A DNA stretch of 38,682 nt, taken from assembly GCA_947505245.1 (NCBI GenBank), contig CANNIZ010000044.1, positions 1-38,682 on the forward strand. The letters run 5' to 3'. This DNA is from Pseudomonadota bacterium (lineage in GTDB: Bacteria; Myxococcota_A; UBA796; GCA-2862545). Positions 8,556-17,578 of the stretch are shown one piece after another. Under the pieces are notes generated by a model. The model was not told the origin of the DNA. It did not search any database and saw only the letters and a list, made by a program, of their open reading frames with translations. The position numbers were made by a program, and so were the translations under genes. Each line of letters begins with the position of its first letter. The stretch's first letter is position 1.

Positions 8556-8589
8556 AAGGGGTCCCGTCCGGGATCCCTTTTTTATTTTT
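8556..8589 (+). terminator. Intrinsic-terminator hairpin in the rimP operon leader (possible attenuator)
   Basis: A 10-pair stem (8556-8565 with 8570-8579, one G-T wobble, loop GTCC) is followed at once by six T, one A and five T (8578-8589). This is a textbook rho-independent terminator on the plus strand. No plus-strand gene precedes it, because the D-aminoacylase gene diverges. It therefore can only act on RNA from the rimP promoter or on antisense RNA, and it sits 16 nt ahead of the rimP start codon. Confidence 0.75.
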
Positions 8590-8605
8590 GGCGCCGAGAA
8601 AATCC

Positions 8606-9096
8606 GTGACCGAACTCCAAAACAAGATCCGAGCGTTGATCGAGCCCACTGTGGCCCGGCTCGACTACGATCTCGTCGCCGTGGAGTGGATCGCCGATAC
8701 CCGTGGTGGAATGCTGCGGATCTCGATCGACCAGCTCAAGCCCGGCCTCGGCGGGATCGGGGCGAGCGACTGCGCGAAGGTCAGCCACCACGTCTCTCAG
8801 CTGCTCGATGAGACGGACCCGATCGAGTCGAACTACTTCCTTGAAGTCTCGAGCCCGGGAATCGAGCGTCCAGTCCAGCGCGCGTCCGACTTCGCGAAGT
8901 TTGCCGGGTACCGCGCGAAGGTGCGGCTCGCGGAAGGTCAACCCCGCAGGCGTTTCACCGGGAAGCTGGTCGGCGCCGAGGGGAACGACGTGAAGATTCA
9001 GGTAGACGGTCAAGAGTACACGTTTCCCGCCGACGCCGTCGAGCGGGCCCACCTCGTCCTCGATCTCGAGGAATTCGAACGGATCGGGAGCCAAAC

Positions 9097-9100
<4 letters not shown>
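8606..9100 (+). CDS. rimP: Ribosome maturation factor RimP
   Basis: A 164-residue RimP, which helps assemble the 30S ribosomal subunit. Family hallmarks are ARLDYDLVAVEWI, GGMLRISID, GASDCAKVSHHVSQLLDE, YFLEVSSPGIERPV and the C-terminal SH3-like part KLVGAEGNDVKIQVDG. GTG 8606 is chosen as start: GAGAA lies a few bases upstream and the protein then begins VTELQNKIRALIEPTV, as in relatives. The in-frame TTG at 8588 would fall inside the terminator T-run. The gene's end overlaps the nusA start by 4 nt (ATGA), which implies translational coupling. It is the first gene of the operon. Confidence 0.95.
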
Positions 9101-10404
<1,304 letters not shown>

Positions 10405-10408
10405 CCAG

Positions 10409-10981
10409 CTGCCTCCACGCACGGATCCCGAACGTACCTGCGTCGCATGCCGCGGCAAAGCGCCACGCGGCGTGGGTATGCTCCGTCTCGCCGTCATTGG
10501 CGACGCGATCGCGATCGACGCCGCGGCTACTGCGCCCGGGCGCGGCGCGTGGGTTCACGCCACGCCGGAGTGTCTCGAACGCATTGAACGCGAGCGGGGT
10601 CGCCTCCGCCATGCGTTGCGCACCGAAGCTGCGCTCAGCGGACCGCTCCGACCAGCGGCTCGGCGGGTGCTGGGCGAGCGAGCGACCGCCGAACTGGTCC
10701 GGGCTGCGGCTGCCGGCGCGCTCTGTTCTGGGGCGAAGAACCTCGAACAGTCTCTGGCCTCCGACCAGATCGTAGCGTTCGCAGTGGCGAGCGATGCGTC
10801 GTCAAAAACCCTGGCTGCACTTACCATAAACACGGCCATCCCCTGGGCGCGGGTCGCATTGGACCGGAAAGCGCTCGGCGCGATCGTGCATCGGGGGCCG
10901 CGGGCAGCGGTCGGAGCCACGCGATCGACCGCGAGTCGGCAACTCGTTTCCCAGTTGCACATGCTCCGTTCGCTCGGTTAA
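10409..10981 (+). CDS. ylxR: YlxR (RnpM-like) domain fused to an L7Ae/YlxQ-like domain
   Basis: About 190 residues. Residues 1-85 are a YlxR (DUF448) domain with its signature ERTCVACRGKAPRG and GRGAWVHATPECLERI. Residues from about 95 to the end resemble the L7Ae/YlxQ RNA-binding fold (AAAGALCSGAKNLEQSL, VAFAVASDASSKTL). In Bacillus the two are separate neighbouring genes, and YlxR binds RNase P RNA. The first ordinary in-frame start, GTG 10472, would cut off the Cys motif. The only sensible upstream codon is CTG 10409, preceded by GGAGGA with 8 nt spacing; an in-frame stop at 10340 limits anything longer. ATT 10400 is a less likely alternative. The gene lies 4 nt after the nusA stop and upstream of infB. 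Confidence 0.8.
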   Translation: MPPRTDPERTCVACRGKAPRGVGMLRLAVIGDAIAIDAAATAPGRGAWVHATPECLERIERERGRLRHALRTEAALSGPLRPAARRVLGERATAELVRAAAAGALCSGAKNLEQSLASDQIVAFAVASDASSKTLAALTINTAIPWARVALDRKALGAIVHRGPRAAVGATRSTASRQLVSQLHMLRSLG

Positions 10982-11033
10982 TACGTCGAGTCCCACAGCG
11001 TCCCGCGTTCGCGCAGGAAAGGTCGAGCCCCGA

Positions 11034-13763
11034 ATGTCGAAGAAGGAAGATGTCCTCGAGCGCATTTCGCGCAGCCCCGGCGACGGCAAGAAGAAAGCCG
11101 AAGTGCCGCCCCCGGTCGTTGCGGCGCCCGGAGCAGCTCCCGCAGGTGCAGACGGATCCCGACGGGTGGTCGCGGCCGGAAAGGTCGTCGTCCGCCGCGC
11201 GCGTGCGAAGAACGAGCCCGCTGTGGAAGAGAAGCCTCCCGCCACCGTCATCCGCCGCCGCACGGTCGAGATCGAGGCCGCCCCCGAGGCGCCCGCCGCC
11301 GTGAAGCCCGAGCGCATCGAGGCAGAGCCGCCCGCTGAAGAGCGGCCGTCCACGCGCGCCCAGCCCCCGCGGGAAACCGCTCCGGTGGCACCTGTCGAGG
11401 TCGCGGCCGAGCCGGTGGCCGTCAAGGTGCCCGAGCCGGTGGCCGTCAACGTGAAACCTGCGAGCACGGCTCCCGTGGAGCCCCCGGTCGAGGCCGTCGA
11501 GGTGAAGCCCGCGCGCGTCGAGGCGCCCGTCGCCAAGCCCGCAGCGGCCGTCGTTCCCACGAAGCCCGAAGCTCCCCGCACGATCGTGCGCACGGAGACG
11601 CGTACAGCGCCTGTGGAAACGCGCCCTGCCCCCGCAGACACGCGTCCCGCAGCCTCGGCCGATCCCATGGCCGCCCGCAACGCCGAGGTGGATCGCCTCC
11701 GCGCCGAAGGACGCCTCGGCAAGGGCGTCATCTCGTTGCCGCCCGGCTACGATCCCAACGCCCGCCGCCCGGCCCCTGGTACGGCCACGGCACGCCCGCA
11801 GCCGCCGACGGCAGCGGTCGCCGCTGATGAGTGGCGCCGCCGCCGCAGCGAGATGACGCCCGCGCCCGCGCCCGCCGCAGACGATCGCACCAACCGCAAC
11901 CGCCGCGGTCGCACCCCGATGATGCCGGACCCGATGGCCATGCGCCGTCGCCCCCGGCGCAAGGTCGGCGGGCCCGCGAAGGCCGCCTCGCCCGAGAAGA
12001 AGGCGAGCAAGCGCAAGATCCGGATCGACAACCTGATCACGGTCGGCGCGCTCTCCCACGAGCTCGGCGTGAAGGCCGCGGTGGTGATCAAGCACCTGAT
12101 GGCGCTCGGACGCATGGTGACGGTGAACGAGCTGCTCGACCTCGAGACGGCCACGCTCATCGCGCAGGAATTCGAGTACGAGGTCGTCAACGCGGGCTTC
12201 CAGGAAGACCAGTTCCTGCAGCACGTCGAAGCCGTCGCCGAAGAGACGGGCCTGCAGTCGCGTCCCCCGATCGTCACGATCATGGGCCACGTCGACCATG
12301 GCAAGACCACGCTGCTCGACGCGATCCGATCGGCGAAGGTCGCGTCCGGTGAGGCCGGCGGCATCACGCAGCACATCGGCGCCTACCAGGTCGACCTCGA
12401 CGGCGACAAGATCACGTTCATCGACACCCCGGGCCACGCGGCGTTCAGCGCGATGCGCGCCCGCGGCGCCCAGGTGACCGATATCGTCGTGCTCGTCGTC
12501 TCCGCAGACGACGGTGTTCAGGCCCAGACCGAAGAGGCCATCGCCCATGCGAAGGCGGCCGGTGTGCCGATCGTCGTCGCCGTGAACAAGATGGACAAGC
12601 CGGGCGTTTCTGCCGACCCCATCAAGCACAAGCTCTCAGAATTGGGCCTGCAGCCGGAAGACTGGGGCGGCGACACGATGTTCGTCCCCGTGTCCGCGCT
12701 CAAGAAGCAGGGCATCGACGAGCTCCTCGAGGCCATCCTGCTCCAGGCCGAAGTGCTCGAGCTCAAGGCCAACTCGGATCGTCACGCCGAAGGCGTCGTG
12801 ATCGAGGCCCGCGTCGAGCGCGGTCGCGGTCCGGTCGCCACACTGCTCGTCCAGAAGGGCGTGCTCAAGCGCGGCGACAACGTCGTCATGGGCGCCACCT
12901 GGGGTCGCGTTCGGGCGATGATGGACGGCAACGGCAAGACCGTGGCCGAAGCCACGCCGTCGACGCCGGTCGAGATCTTCGGCCTCTCCGAGCTGCCCGA
13001 GACGGGTGAGCTGTTCTACGTCGTGAAGGCGGAGAAGGACGCGCGCACGCTCGCCGAGCACCGCCAGCGCGAGAAGCGCGAGTCTGGCCTCATCCAGCCG
13101 GGCCGCCGCACCGCCGCCGATCTGTTCGCCCAGGCGGATGTCGAGACCAAGAAGGTCCTCCCGGTCGTGCTTCGTTGCGACGTCCAGGGCTCCCTCGAGG
13201 CGCTCAAGAACGCGCTGTCGCAGCTCTCCGTCGACGGCACCGAGCTTCGGTTCTTGCACGCCGCGGTCGGCGAGATCAGCGAGTCGGACGTCAACATGGT
13301 CGCGAGCTACGGCGGCCTCCTCATCGGCTTCAACGTGAAGTGCGACGCGATGGCACGCCAGGCGTGCGAGCAGCAGGGCCTCACGCCCGAATACTTCCAG
13401 GTGATCTACCACGTCATCGACCGCGTCACTGCGGCGATGAGCGGCCTGCTGGGCCCGCAGTACCGGGAGGTCAAGCAGGGCACCGCCGAAGTGCGCGCCG
13501 TGTTCACGATCTCCAAGGTCGGCAAGATCGCCGGCTGCTACGTGCAGGACGGCAAGATCGGCCGCAGCCACGGCGTCCGCGTCATGCGCAACGGCGTCAA
13601 GGTTCACGAAGGCAAGATCAGCACGCTCAAGCGGTTCAAGGAAGACGTCCGCGACGTCGCCTCGGGCTACGAGTGTGGCGTCGGCGTCGACGGGTACGAA
13701 GACCTTCAGGTCGGCGACCTCCTCGAGACGTTCTCGCAGGAACTCATCAAAGCCGTTGCGTAG
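11034..13763 (+). CDS. infB: Translation initiation factor IF-2
   Basis: A 909-residue IF-2, the GTPase that brings fMet-tRNA to the 30S subunit. The N-terminal 300 residues are low-complexity Pro/Ala/Val/Glu repeats, followed by an IF2_N domain ([20 protein letters not shown]). The G domain carries G418-HVDHGKT, D464-TPGH and N518-KMD, all intact. Domains II, III and the C-terminal tRNA-binding domain follow ([21 protein letters not shown]). ATG 11034 has AGGAAAGG some way upstream. The long variable N-terminus is common in myxobacteria. It is co-transcribed with nusA and ylxR upstream and ylxP downstream. Confidence 0.97.
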   Translation: MSKKEDVLERISRSPGDGKKKAEVPPPVVAAPGAAPAGADGSRRVVAAGKVVVRRARAKNEPAVEEKPPATVIRRRTVEIEAAPEAPAAVKPERIEAEPPAEERPSTRAQPPRETAPVAPVEVAAEPVAVKVPEPVAVNVKPASTAPVEPPVEAVEVKPARVEAPVAKPAAAVVPTKPEAPRTIVRTETRTAPVETRPAPADTRPAASADPMAARNAEVDRLRAEGRLGKGVISLPPGYDPNARRPAPGTATARPQPPTAAVAADEWRRRRSEMTPAPAPAADDRTNRNRRGRTPMMPDPMAMRRRPRRKVGGPAKAASPEKKASKRKIRIDNLITVGALSHELGVKAAVVIKHLMALGRMVTVNELLDLETATLIAQEFEYEVVNAGFQEDQFLQHVEAVAEETGLQSRPPIVTIMGHVDHGKTTLLDAIRSAKVASGEAGGITQHIGAYQVDLDGDKITFIDTPGHAAFSAMRARGAQVTDIVVLVVSADDGVQAQTEEAIAHAKAAGVPIVVAVNKMDKPGVSADPIKHKLSELGLQPEDWGGDTMFVPVSALKKQGIDELLEAILLQAEVLELKANSDRHAEGVVIEARVERGRGPVATLLVQKGVLKRGDNVVMGATWGRVRAMMDGNGKTVAEATPSTPVEIFGLSELPETGELFYVVKAEKDARTLAEHRQREKRESGLIQPGRRTAADLFAQADVETKKVLPVVLRCDVQGSLEALKNALSQLSVDGTELRFLHAAVGEISESDVNMVASYGGLLIGFNVKCDAMARQACEQQGLTPEYFQVIYHVIDRVTAAMSGLLGPQYREVKQGTAEVRAVFTISKVGKIAGCYVQDGKIGRSHGVRVMRNGVKVHEGKISTLKRFKEDVRDVASGYECGVGVDGYEDLQVGDLLETFSQELIKAVA

Positions 13764-13784
13764 TCACAGCGACCCCGCAGTTCG

Positions 13785-14087
13785 ATGTACGTAGGCGTCC
13801 TTCGGGTCGTGCTGCACATCCCTCACGCGCGGACGTTGAAAGACGGCCGCGCGGTGCTGCAGCGCCTGCGCGACCGCGTGCGGAGCCGGTTCGAGGTGGC
13901 CGTGGCCGAGGTGGACGTCTCCGAGACGGCGTCCCGGCGGGTGTTGGCGATCACGACGGTGGGTGATGACGGGAAGGTCGTGCGCTCCGTGCTGGACAAG
14001 GCGCGCGCGTTGATCGAGCAGGACTCGGACGCGCTCGCGACCGACGTCGTGGTCGACGTGTTCACGTGGAAGCCTGACGCACGGTAG
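13785..14087 (+). CDS. ylxP: YlxP family protein (DUF503)
   Basis: A 100-residue DUF503 protein. MYVGVLRVVLHIPHARTLKD with the LK(D/E)KR-type region and the pattern RVRSRFEVAVAEVDVSETASRR is diagnostic. The family is small and cytoplasmic, of unclear function, and normally sits between infB and rbfA. Here it starts 21 nt after infB, as expected, but neither rbfA nor truB follows. The next gene encodes an unrelated membrane protein 117 nt further on. It is probably the last gene of the nusA operon. Confidence 0.9.
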   Translation: MYVGVLRVVLHIPHARTLKDGRAVLQRLRDRVRSRFEVAVAEVDVSETASRRVLAITTVGDDGKVVRSVLDKARALIEQDSDALATDVVVDVFTWKPDAR

Positions 14088-14204
14088 CCAGGCGCTCCCC
14101 AGGAAAATTCCCCGGAAGCCCTTTCCGCGCGGATCCTGCCGTGTTCAAATGAAGGCCCGCCTGTTCTTCCCCGCTGAGAGGCCGCCCGGCCGTTTGGAGT
14201 CGTC

Positions 14205-14876
14205 ATGAGTGAGCTCGCAAGGCAACGCGATGCGCGCGACCTGTGGATCTCGCGCGGACACTTGTTCGCGATGGCCGCTGGTACCTTTGTTCTGGCCGCC
14301 ACCACGTTCGCCCTCGGGTTCACGATCGGTCGCGAGAAGGCCCCCCCGCAGGCCCCGATGGGCGGCGGAATGGCCGACGATCGGCCGCTGGTGGAGCTGC
14401 TCGCGCGGGTCGAGGCCTCGTCACACGTCTATGGCGGCGTGGAGCGGCTCACGTTCCCCGACATCCTCGAAGGCAACGCGCAGGTGCCCGAGTTGCCGCC
14501 GCTCGAGGTGTTGCCCACGCCGGCACCCACGGACGCCGCGCTCGCCACGCCGATGCCGGTCGGCAAGCCCGTGCTCGTGGAGCCTGCCCTCGCCCACAAC
14601 CCCGTCGGCGATGCCCCCCGCGACGGCGCTTTCACGATCGAGGTCTCGCGCACCGACGACGAGGCTCAGGCCATCACCGCGAAGGAGCGCCTGCGCGCGA
14701 CGGGGCTGGACGCCTGGCTCTTGCTCGAAGACCGCGACGGCAAGCCCGCATGGCGGGTGGAGGTCGGTGGGTATGTCGATTCGCCCGCTGCCGACCTCGC
14801 CCTCACCGAGGTCGTCACCCAGATCAAAGCCGCAGGCGTGATCGCCGCGCCGACCATCGTTCCTCGAGGACACTGA
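14205..14876 (+). CDS. Membrane-anchored SPOR-like domain protein
   Basis: A 223-residue protein with a short cytoplasmic N-terminus, one membrane helix (about 24-44, LFAMAAGTFVLAATTFALGF), a Pro/Ala/Val-rich linker and a C-terminal module. The C-terminal module includes FTIEVSRTDDEAQAITAKER, TGLDAWLLLEDRDGKPAWRV and EVGGYVDSPAAD. This pattern matches SPOR domains, which bind denuded peptidoglycan glycan, often at division sites. The match is from pattern only and is weaker than for classic SPOR proteins. GGAG lies seven bases before the ATG. The FAD oxidase gene starts 2 nt after its stop, so translation is probably coupled, although a functional link is not obvious. Confidence 0.65.
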   Translation: MSELARQRDARDLWISRGHLFAMAAGTFVLAATTFALGFTIGREKAPPQAPMGGGMADDRPLVELLARVEASSHVYGGVERLTFPDILEGNAQVPELPPLEVLPTPAPTDAALATPMPVGKPVLVEPALAHNPVGDAPRDGAFTIEVSRTDDEAQAITAKERLRATGLDAWLLLEDRDGKPAWRVEVGGYVDSPAADLALTEVVTQIKAAGVIAAPTIVPRGH

Positions 14877-14877
14877 C

Positions 14878-16410
14878 ATGGCGACCTGGACGGACTGGCT
14901 CGATCAGAACGCGTCCAAAGGGGTTCGTCGGTACGTGCCGAACTCGGTGGTAGAGGTCGTGAACGCCGTCACCACGGAGTCGAAGCTGCGCACGATCGGC
15001 GCGCGTCACGCCGACAACCCGATCGGCCGACCGAACGACGGCACCGCGATGATCGACCCGAAGTTCCTCACCGGCACGTCGCTCGTGAAGAAGATCCCGG
15101 GCGGGGCGCTCGTCTACATTCGCGCCGGGACGCGCATCGCCGACGTGAACGAGCAGCTGTGGGCGATGGGGCTTTCGCTGCCGAACATGGGGAGCTTCGA
15201 TCACCAGTACTTCGCAGGCGCCGTCGCCACCGGGACGCACGGATCGGGCGCCACGCTCGGGCCGCTGGCGGACGCGCTACGCGCGGTGGACCTCGTCGAC
15301 GGCACCGGCCAGTGCTGGCGAATCGAAGACCCTGCGCAACCGGTCACCACCAAGGCCGCGTTCAGCAAGTCGAACCCGAAGTGGAAGCTCGTCCAGGACG
15401 ACCTCGCCCTGTGGCGCTCCGTCGGCGTCCACGCGGGCGCGCTCGGGTCGGTCGTGGGAATGATGCTTTCCGTGATGGACGCCTACAAGCTTTGGGAGAC
15501 GCGCCGCGCGGGCACGTGGGAGGCGCAGCCGAAGACGACGGCGGCCTGGAAGACGCTGCTCGGCACGTCTCGCCACTTCGAGCTGTTGATCTGCCCGTAC
15601 CCCTCGGACGATGGCACCCACTTCGCCGTCGTCACGAAGCGCGACCTCGCGACCGACGACGTGGCCGACAAGTGCGTTCCGGACGCGTCGAACGACGGCG
15701 ATGAGCTGCCGCCCAACTCGCGCCATTTCACCCACGAGCTGCAGCGGTGGGTGCGGCGCGAAGAAGGCCAGCTGCTCCCGCTCGGCGAGATCCTCGTGAA
15801 CGCCCCGGATCTCGCGCCCGCGCTGCTCCGCAAGGGCATGTCGAGCCTGATCCCCAAGAAGCCGAGCGGGTACGACTTCGTCGATCGGAACTACCGCATC
15901 CTCCTGCTCGGCATGGGCGTGAAGGCGCACGGCTACGAGATGGCGATCCCGCTCGAGAACCTGAACAAGGTCGTCGACGTGATCCTCAACGTCGCCGCTG
16001 ATTGGAACAAGTCCACCGACAGCCGGCACGATCGCTGCCTGTTCACGTCGCCGTTCGCGGTCCGATTTGTCGCCGGGGGCCCGCAGTTCATCGGCACGAA
16101 CGGCAAGGAGCGCGCTGGCGGCAAGTCGAGCGACGTGTGGGCGTTCATCGAGATGCCGCGGCTGTTGATCCACGACGAGGAGGAGAAGAACCGCGAGTAC
16201 CCGAACTACCCGCACGCAGCGGTGCGCTCGATCTGGCACGCGGTGCGCCCGTTCGGCGTACGCGCCCACTGGGGTCAACACGAGTTCCTCGTGTCCACCG
16301 ATCTGCCCCTGCTGTACCCGAACCTCGACGCGTGGAAGCAGCAGGCGAACCGCCTCGATCCCAGCGGAAAATTCGCGAACGCGCGCGCGCTGCAGATCGG
16401 GCTCCGGTAG
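14878..16410 (+). CDS. FAD-linked oxidase of the sugar-lactone oxidase type
   Basis: A 510-residue FAD-dependent oxidase of the vanillyl-alcohol-oxidase fold. The FAD-binding half contains RTIGARHADNPIG, IRAGTRIADVNEQLWAMGLS and GSFDHQYFAGAVATGTHGSG. The last is the flavin-contact segment shared with L-gulonolactone and D-arabinono-lactone oxidases and alditol oxidase. The C-terminal part ends VSTDLPLLYPNLDAWKQQAN, then LDPSGKFAN, as in the ALO-type cap domain. The substrate is probably a sugar lactone or polyol but cannot be fixed. The His of the alditol-oxidase type covalent flavin site is not obvious. The ribosome site GAGGA lies within the end of the upstream gene. Confidence 0.8.
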   Translation: MATWTDWLDQNASKGVRRYVPNSVVEVVNAVTTESKLRTIGARHADNPIGRPNDGTAMIDPKFLTGTSLVKKIPGGALVYIRAGTRIADVNEQLWAMGLSLPNMGSFDHQYFAGAVATGTHGSGATLGPLADALRAVDLVDGTGQCWRIEDPAQPVTTKAAFSKSNPKWKLVQDDLALWRSVGVHAGALGSVVGMMLSVMDAYKLWETRRAGTWEAQPKTTAAWKTLLGTSRHFELLICPYPSDDGTHFAVVTKRDLATDDVADKCVPDASNDGDELPPNSRHFTHELQRWVRREEGQLLPLGEILVNAPDLAPALLRKGMSSLIPKKPSGYDFVDRNYRILLLGMGVKAHGYEMAIPLENLNKVVDVILNVAADWNKSTDSRHDRCLFTSPFAVRFVAGGPQFIGTNGKERAGGKSSDVWAFIEMPRLLIHDEEEKNREYPNYPHAAVRSIWHAVRPFGVRAHWGQHEFLVSTDLPLLYPNLDAWKQQANRLDPSGKFANARALQIGLR

Positions 16411-16419
16411 GCCGACCAC

Positions 16420-17529
16420 GTGGCCCCGCAGCTCAAGCTCTTCTTCGATCGTCGCGTGATCGACGAGATCGGCCGCGACCTGCGCGGCGTCGGCGTCCGC
16501 ACGGGGACGTTCGAGGAGCGCGCCGCAAACGGGCTCGACGCGCTGGAGCTGACCGGGCGCGCGAGGCACATCATGCTGGCGATGCGCGACGTGCTGCCCG
16601 CCGATCCACCCGAAGCGCTGGCCCTCCTCGTTGCCTCATTTGGGCCGCCGCACGCCACCGACGAGCTGGTCGGCGCGGGTATGGAGCCGTTCAAGTACCT
16701 GCCCCACGCGCTGTACATCGCCGAGTTCGGGCTCGACCACCCCGACGAAGCGCTCGTCGCCTGTGAAGCGATCACGCGCCGTTTCACTGCCGAGTACTGC
16801 GTCCGACCCTACGTCGAGCGGCACCCGAAGAAGACGTGGGCTGCGCTCAAACGATGGACGAAGTCGCCTGATCCCCATGTTCGAAGGCTCGTCAGCGAGG
16901 GGCTTCGCCCACGCCTCCCGTGGGCGCCGCGGCTGCGCTCGCTCCAGCAAGACCCGCGCCCGGCGCTCGTGTTGTTGGAGGCGCTGAAAGACGACCCGAG
17001 CACACTCGTGCGCCGCAGCGTCGCGAACCACCTCGGCGACATCGCGAAGGACCACCCGGACCTCGCCGTGGAGGTCGCTCGACGTTGGCTCGTCGACGCG
17101 ACGCCCGAGCGTCGGAAGCTCGTGGCGTACGGCCTCCGGCACCCGATCAAACAGGGTCACATGGGGGCCCTCGCGGCCCTCGGACACGATGGTGCGGCCA
17201 TACGGATCGAGGGGTTCACCGTTCCCGCGCGCGTCGCGCTCGGTGACGACGCTCCGTTCGCGTTCGATGTCCTGTCCACCGGTAAGCAGCCGCAGTCGCT
17301 GGTGATCGACGTCGTCGTCCACTTCGTAAAGGCGAGCGGAAAGACCGCGCCGAAAGTGTTCAAGGTCGCCCGACGCGTCGTTGCGCCTCGTGAGCGCGTT
17401 TCGCTCTGTGGGCGGATCCGCACCGCCGTGATGACCACCCGAACGCACCACCCCGGGGAGCACGTCATCGACGTGCAGATCAACGGGCAGAGGTTCGCGG
17501 CGGGAAGGTTCGAGCTGTTCGCGGTTTGA
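16420..17529 (+). CDS. alkC: DNA alkylation repair glycosylase, AlkC-like
   Basis: A 369-residue protein of the HEAT-like-repeat DNA glycosylase group. Helical repeats include SPDPHVRRLVSEGLRPRLPW, VLLEALKDDPSTLVRRSVAN and HLGDIAKDHPDLAVEVARRW, a signature of AlkC. The last 100 residues (GFTVPARVALGDDAPFAFDV onward) are beta-rich. They match the Ig-like domain that AlkC, but not AlkD, carries at its C-terminus. The known activity is removal of N3-methyl adenine and cytosine bases. GTG 16420 is used, since the sequence from there matches the family's N-terminus and follows the oxidase gene by 9 nt. The stop overlaps a candidate -35 box for the next gene. Confidence 0.75.
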   Translation: MAPQLKLFFDRRVIDEIGRDLRGVGVRTGTFEERAANGLDALELTGRARHIMLAMRDVLPADPPEALALLVASFGPPHATDELVGAGMEPFKYLPHALYIAEFGLDHPDEALVACEAITRRFTAEYCVRPYVERHPKKTWAALKRWTKSPDPHVRRLVSEGLRPRLPWAPRLRSLQQDPRPALVLLEALKDDPSTLVRRSVANHLGDIAKDHPDLAVEVARRWLVDATPERRKLVAYGLRHPIKQGHMGALAALGHDGAAIRIEGFTVPARVALGDDAPFAFDVLSTGKQPQSLVIDVVVHFVKASGKTAPKVFKVARRVVAPRERVSLCGRIRTAVMTTRTHHPGEHVIDVQINGQRFAAGRFELFAV

Positions 17530-17552
17530 CAGCCGACGTCGAGATGTATCCT
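17526..17552 (+). promoter_or_regulatory. Candidate promoter of the Tudor-like repeat gene
   Basis: TTGACA (17526-17531), overlapping the alkC stop codon, and TATCCT (17547-17552) are separated by 15 bases, slightly short of the ideal. The predicted leader would be only about 20 nt and contains GGAGGAAC ahead of the GTG start. Confidence 0.4.
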
Positions 17553-17578
17553 TCGCCCCCGAAACCCTGGAGGAACAA

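Noticed and set aside
6841..8811. A 656-codon plus-strand open frame antisense to the D-aminoacylase gene
   Set aside because: High GC removes stop codons opposite real genes. The translation is Arg/His/Ala-rich with no motifs, and the minus-strand frame carries a complete enzyme. Many similar antisense frames in the window were dropped for the same reason.
11747..12629. Long minus-strand frames opposite infB and other housekeeping genes
   Set aside because: The opposite strand encodes unmistakable IF-2 domains; the antisense product is compositionally odd and has no ribosome site.
14088..14204. Possible rbfA remnant after ylxP
   Set aside because: The 117-bp gap has no open frame or recognisable residues. 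rbfA must be elsewhere.
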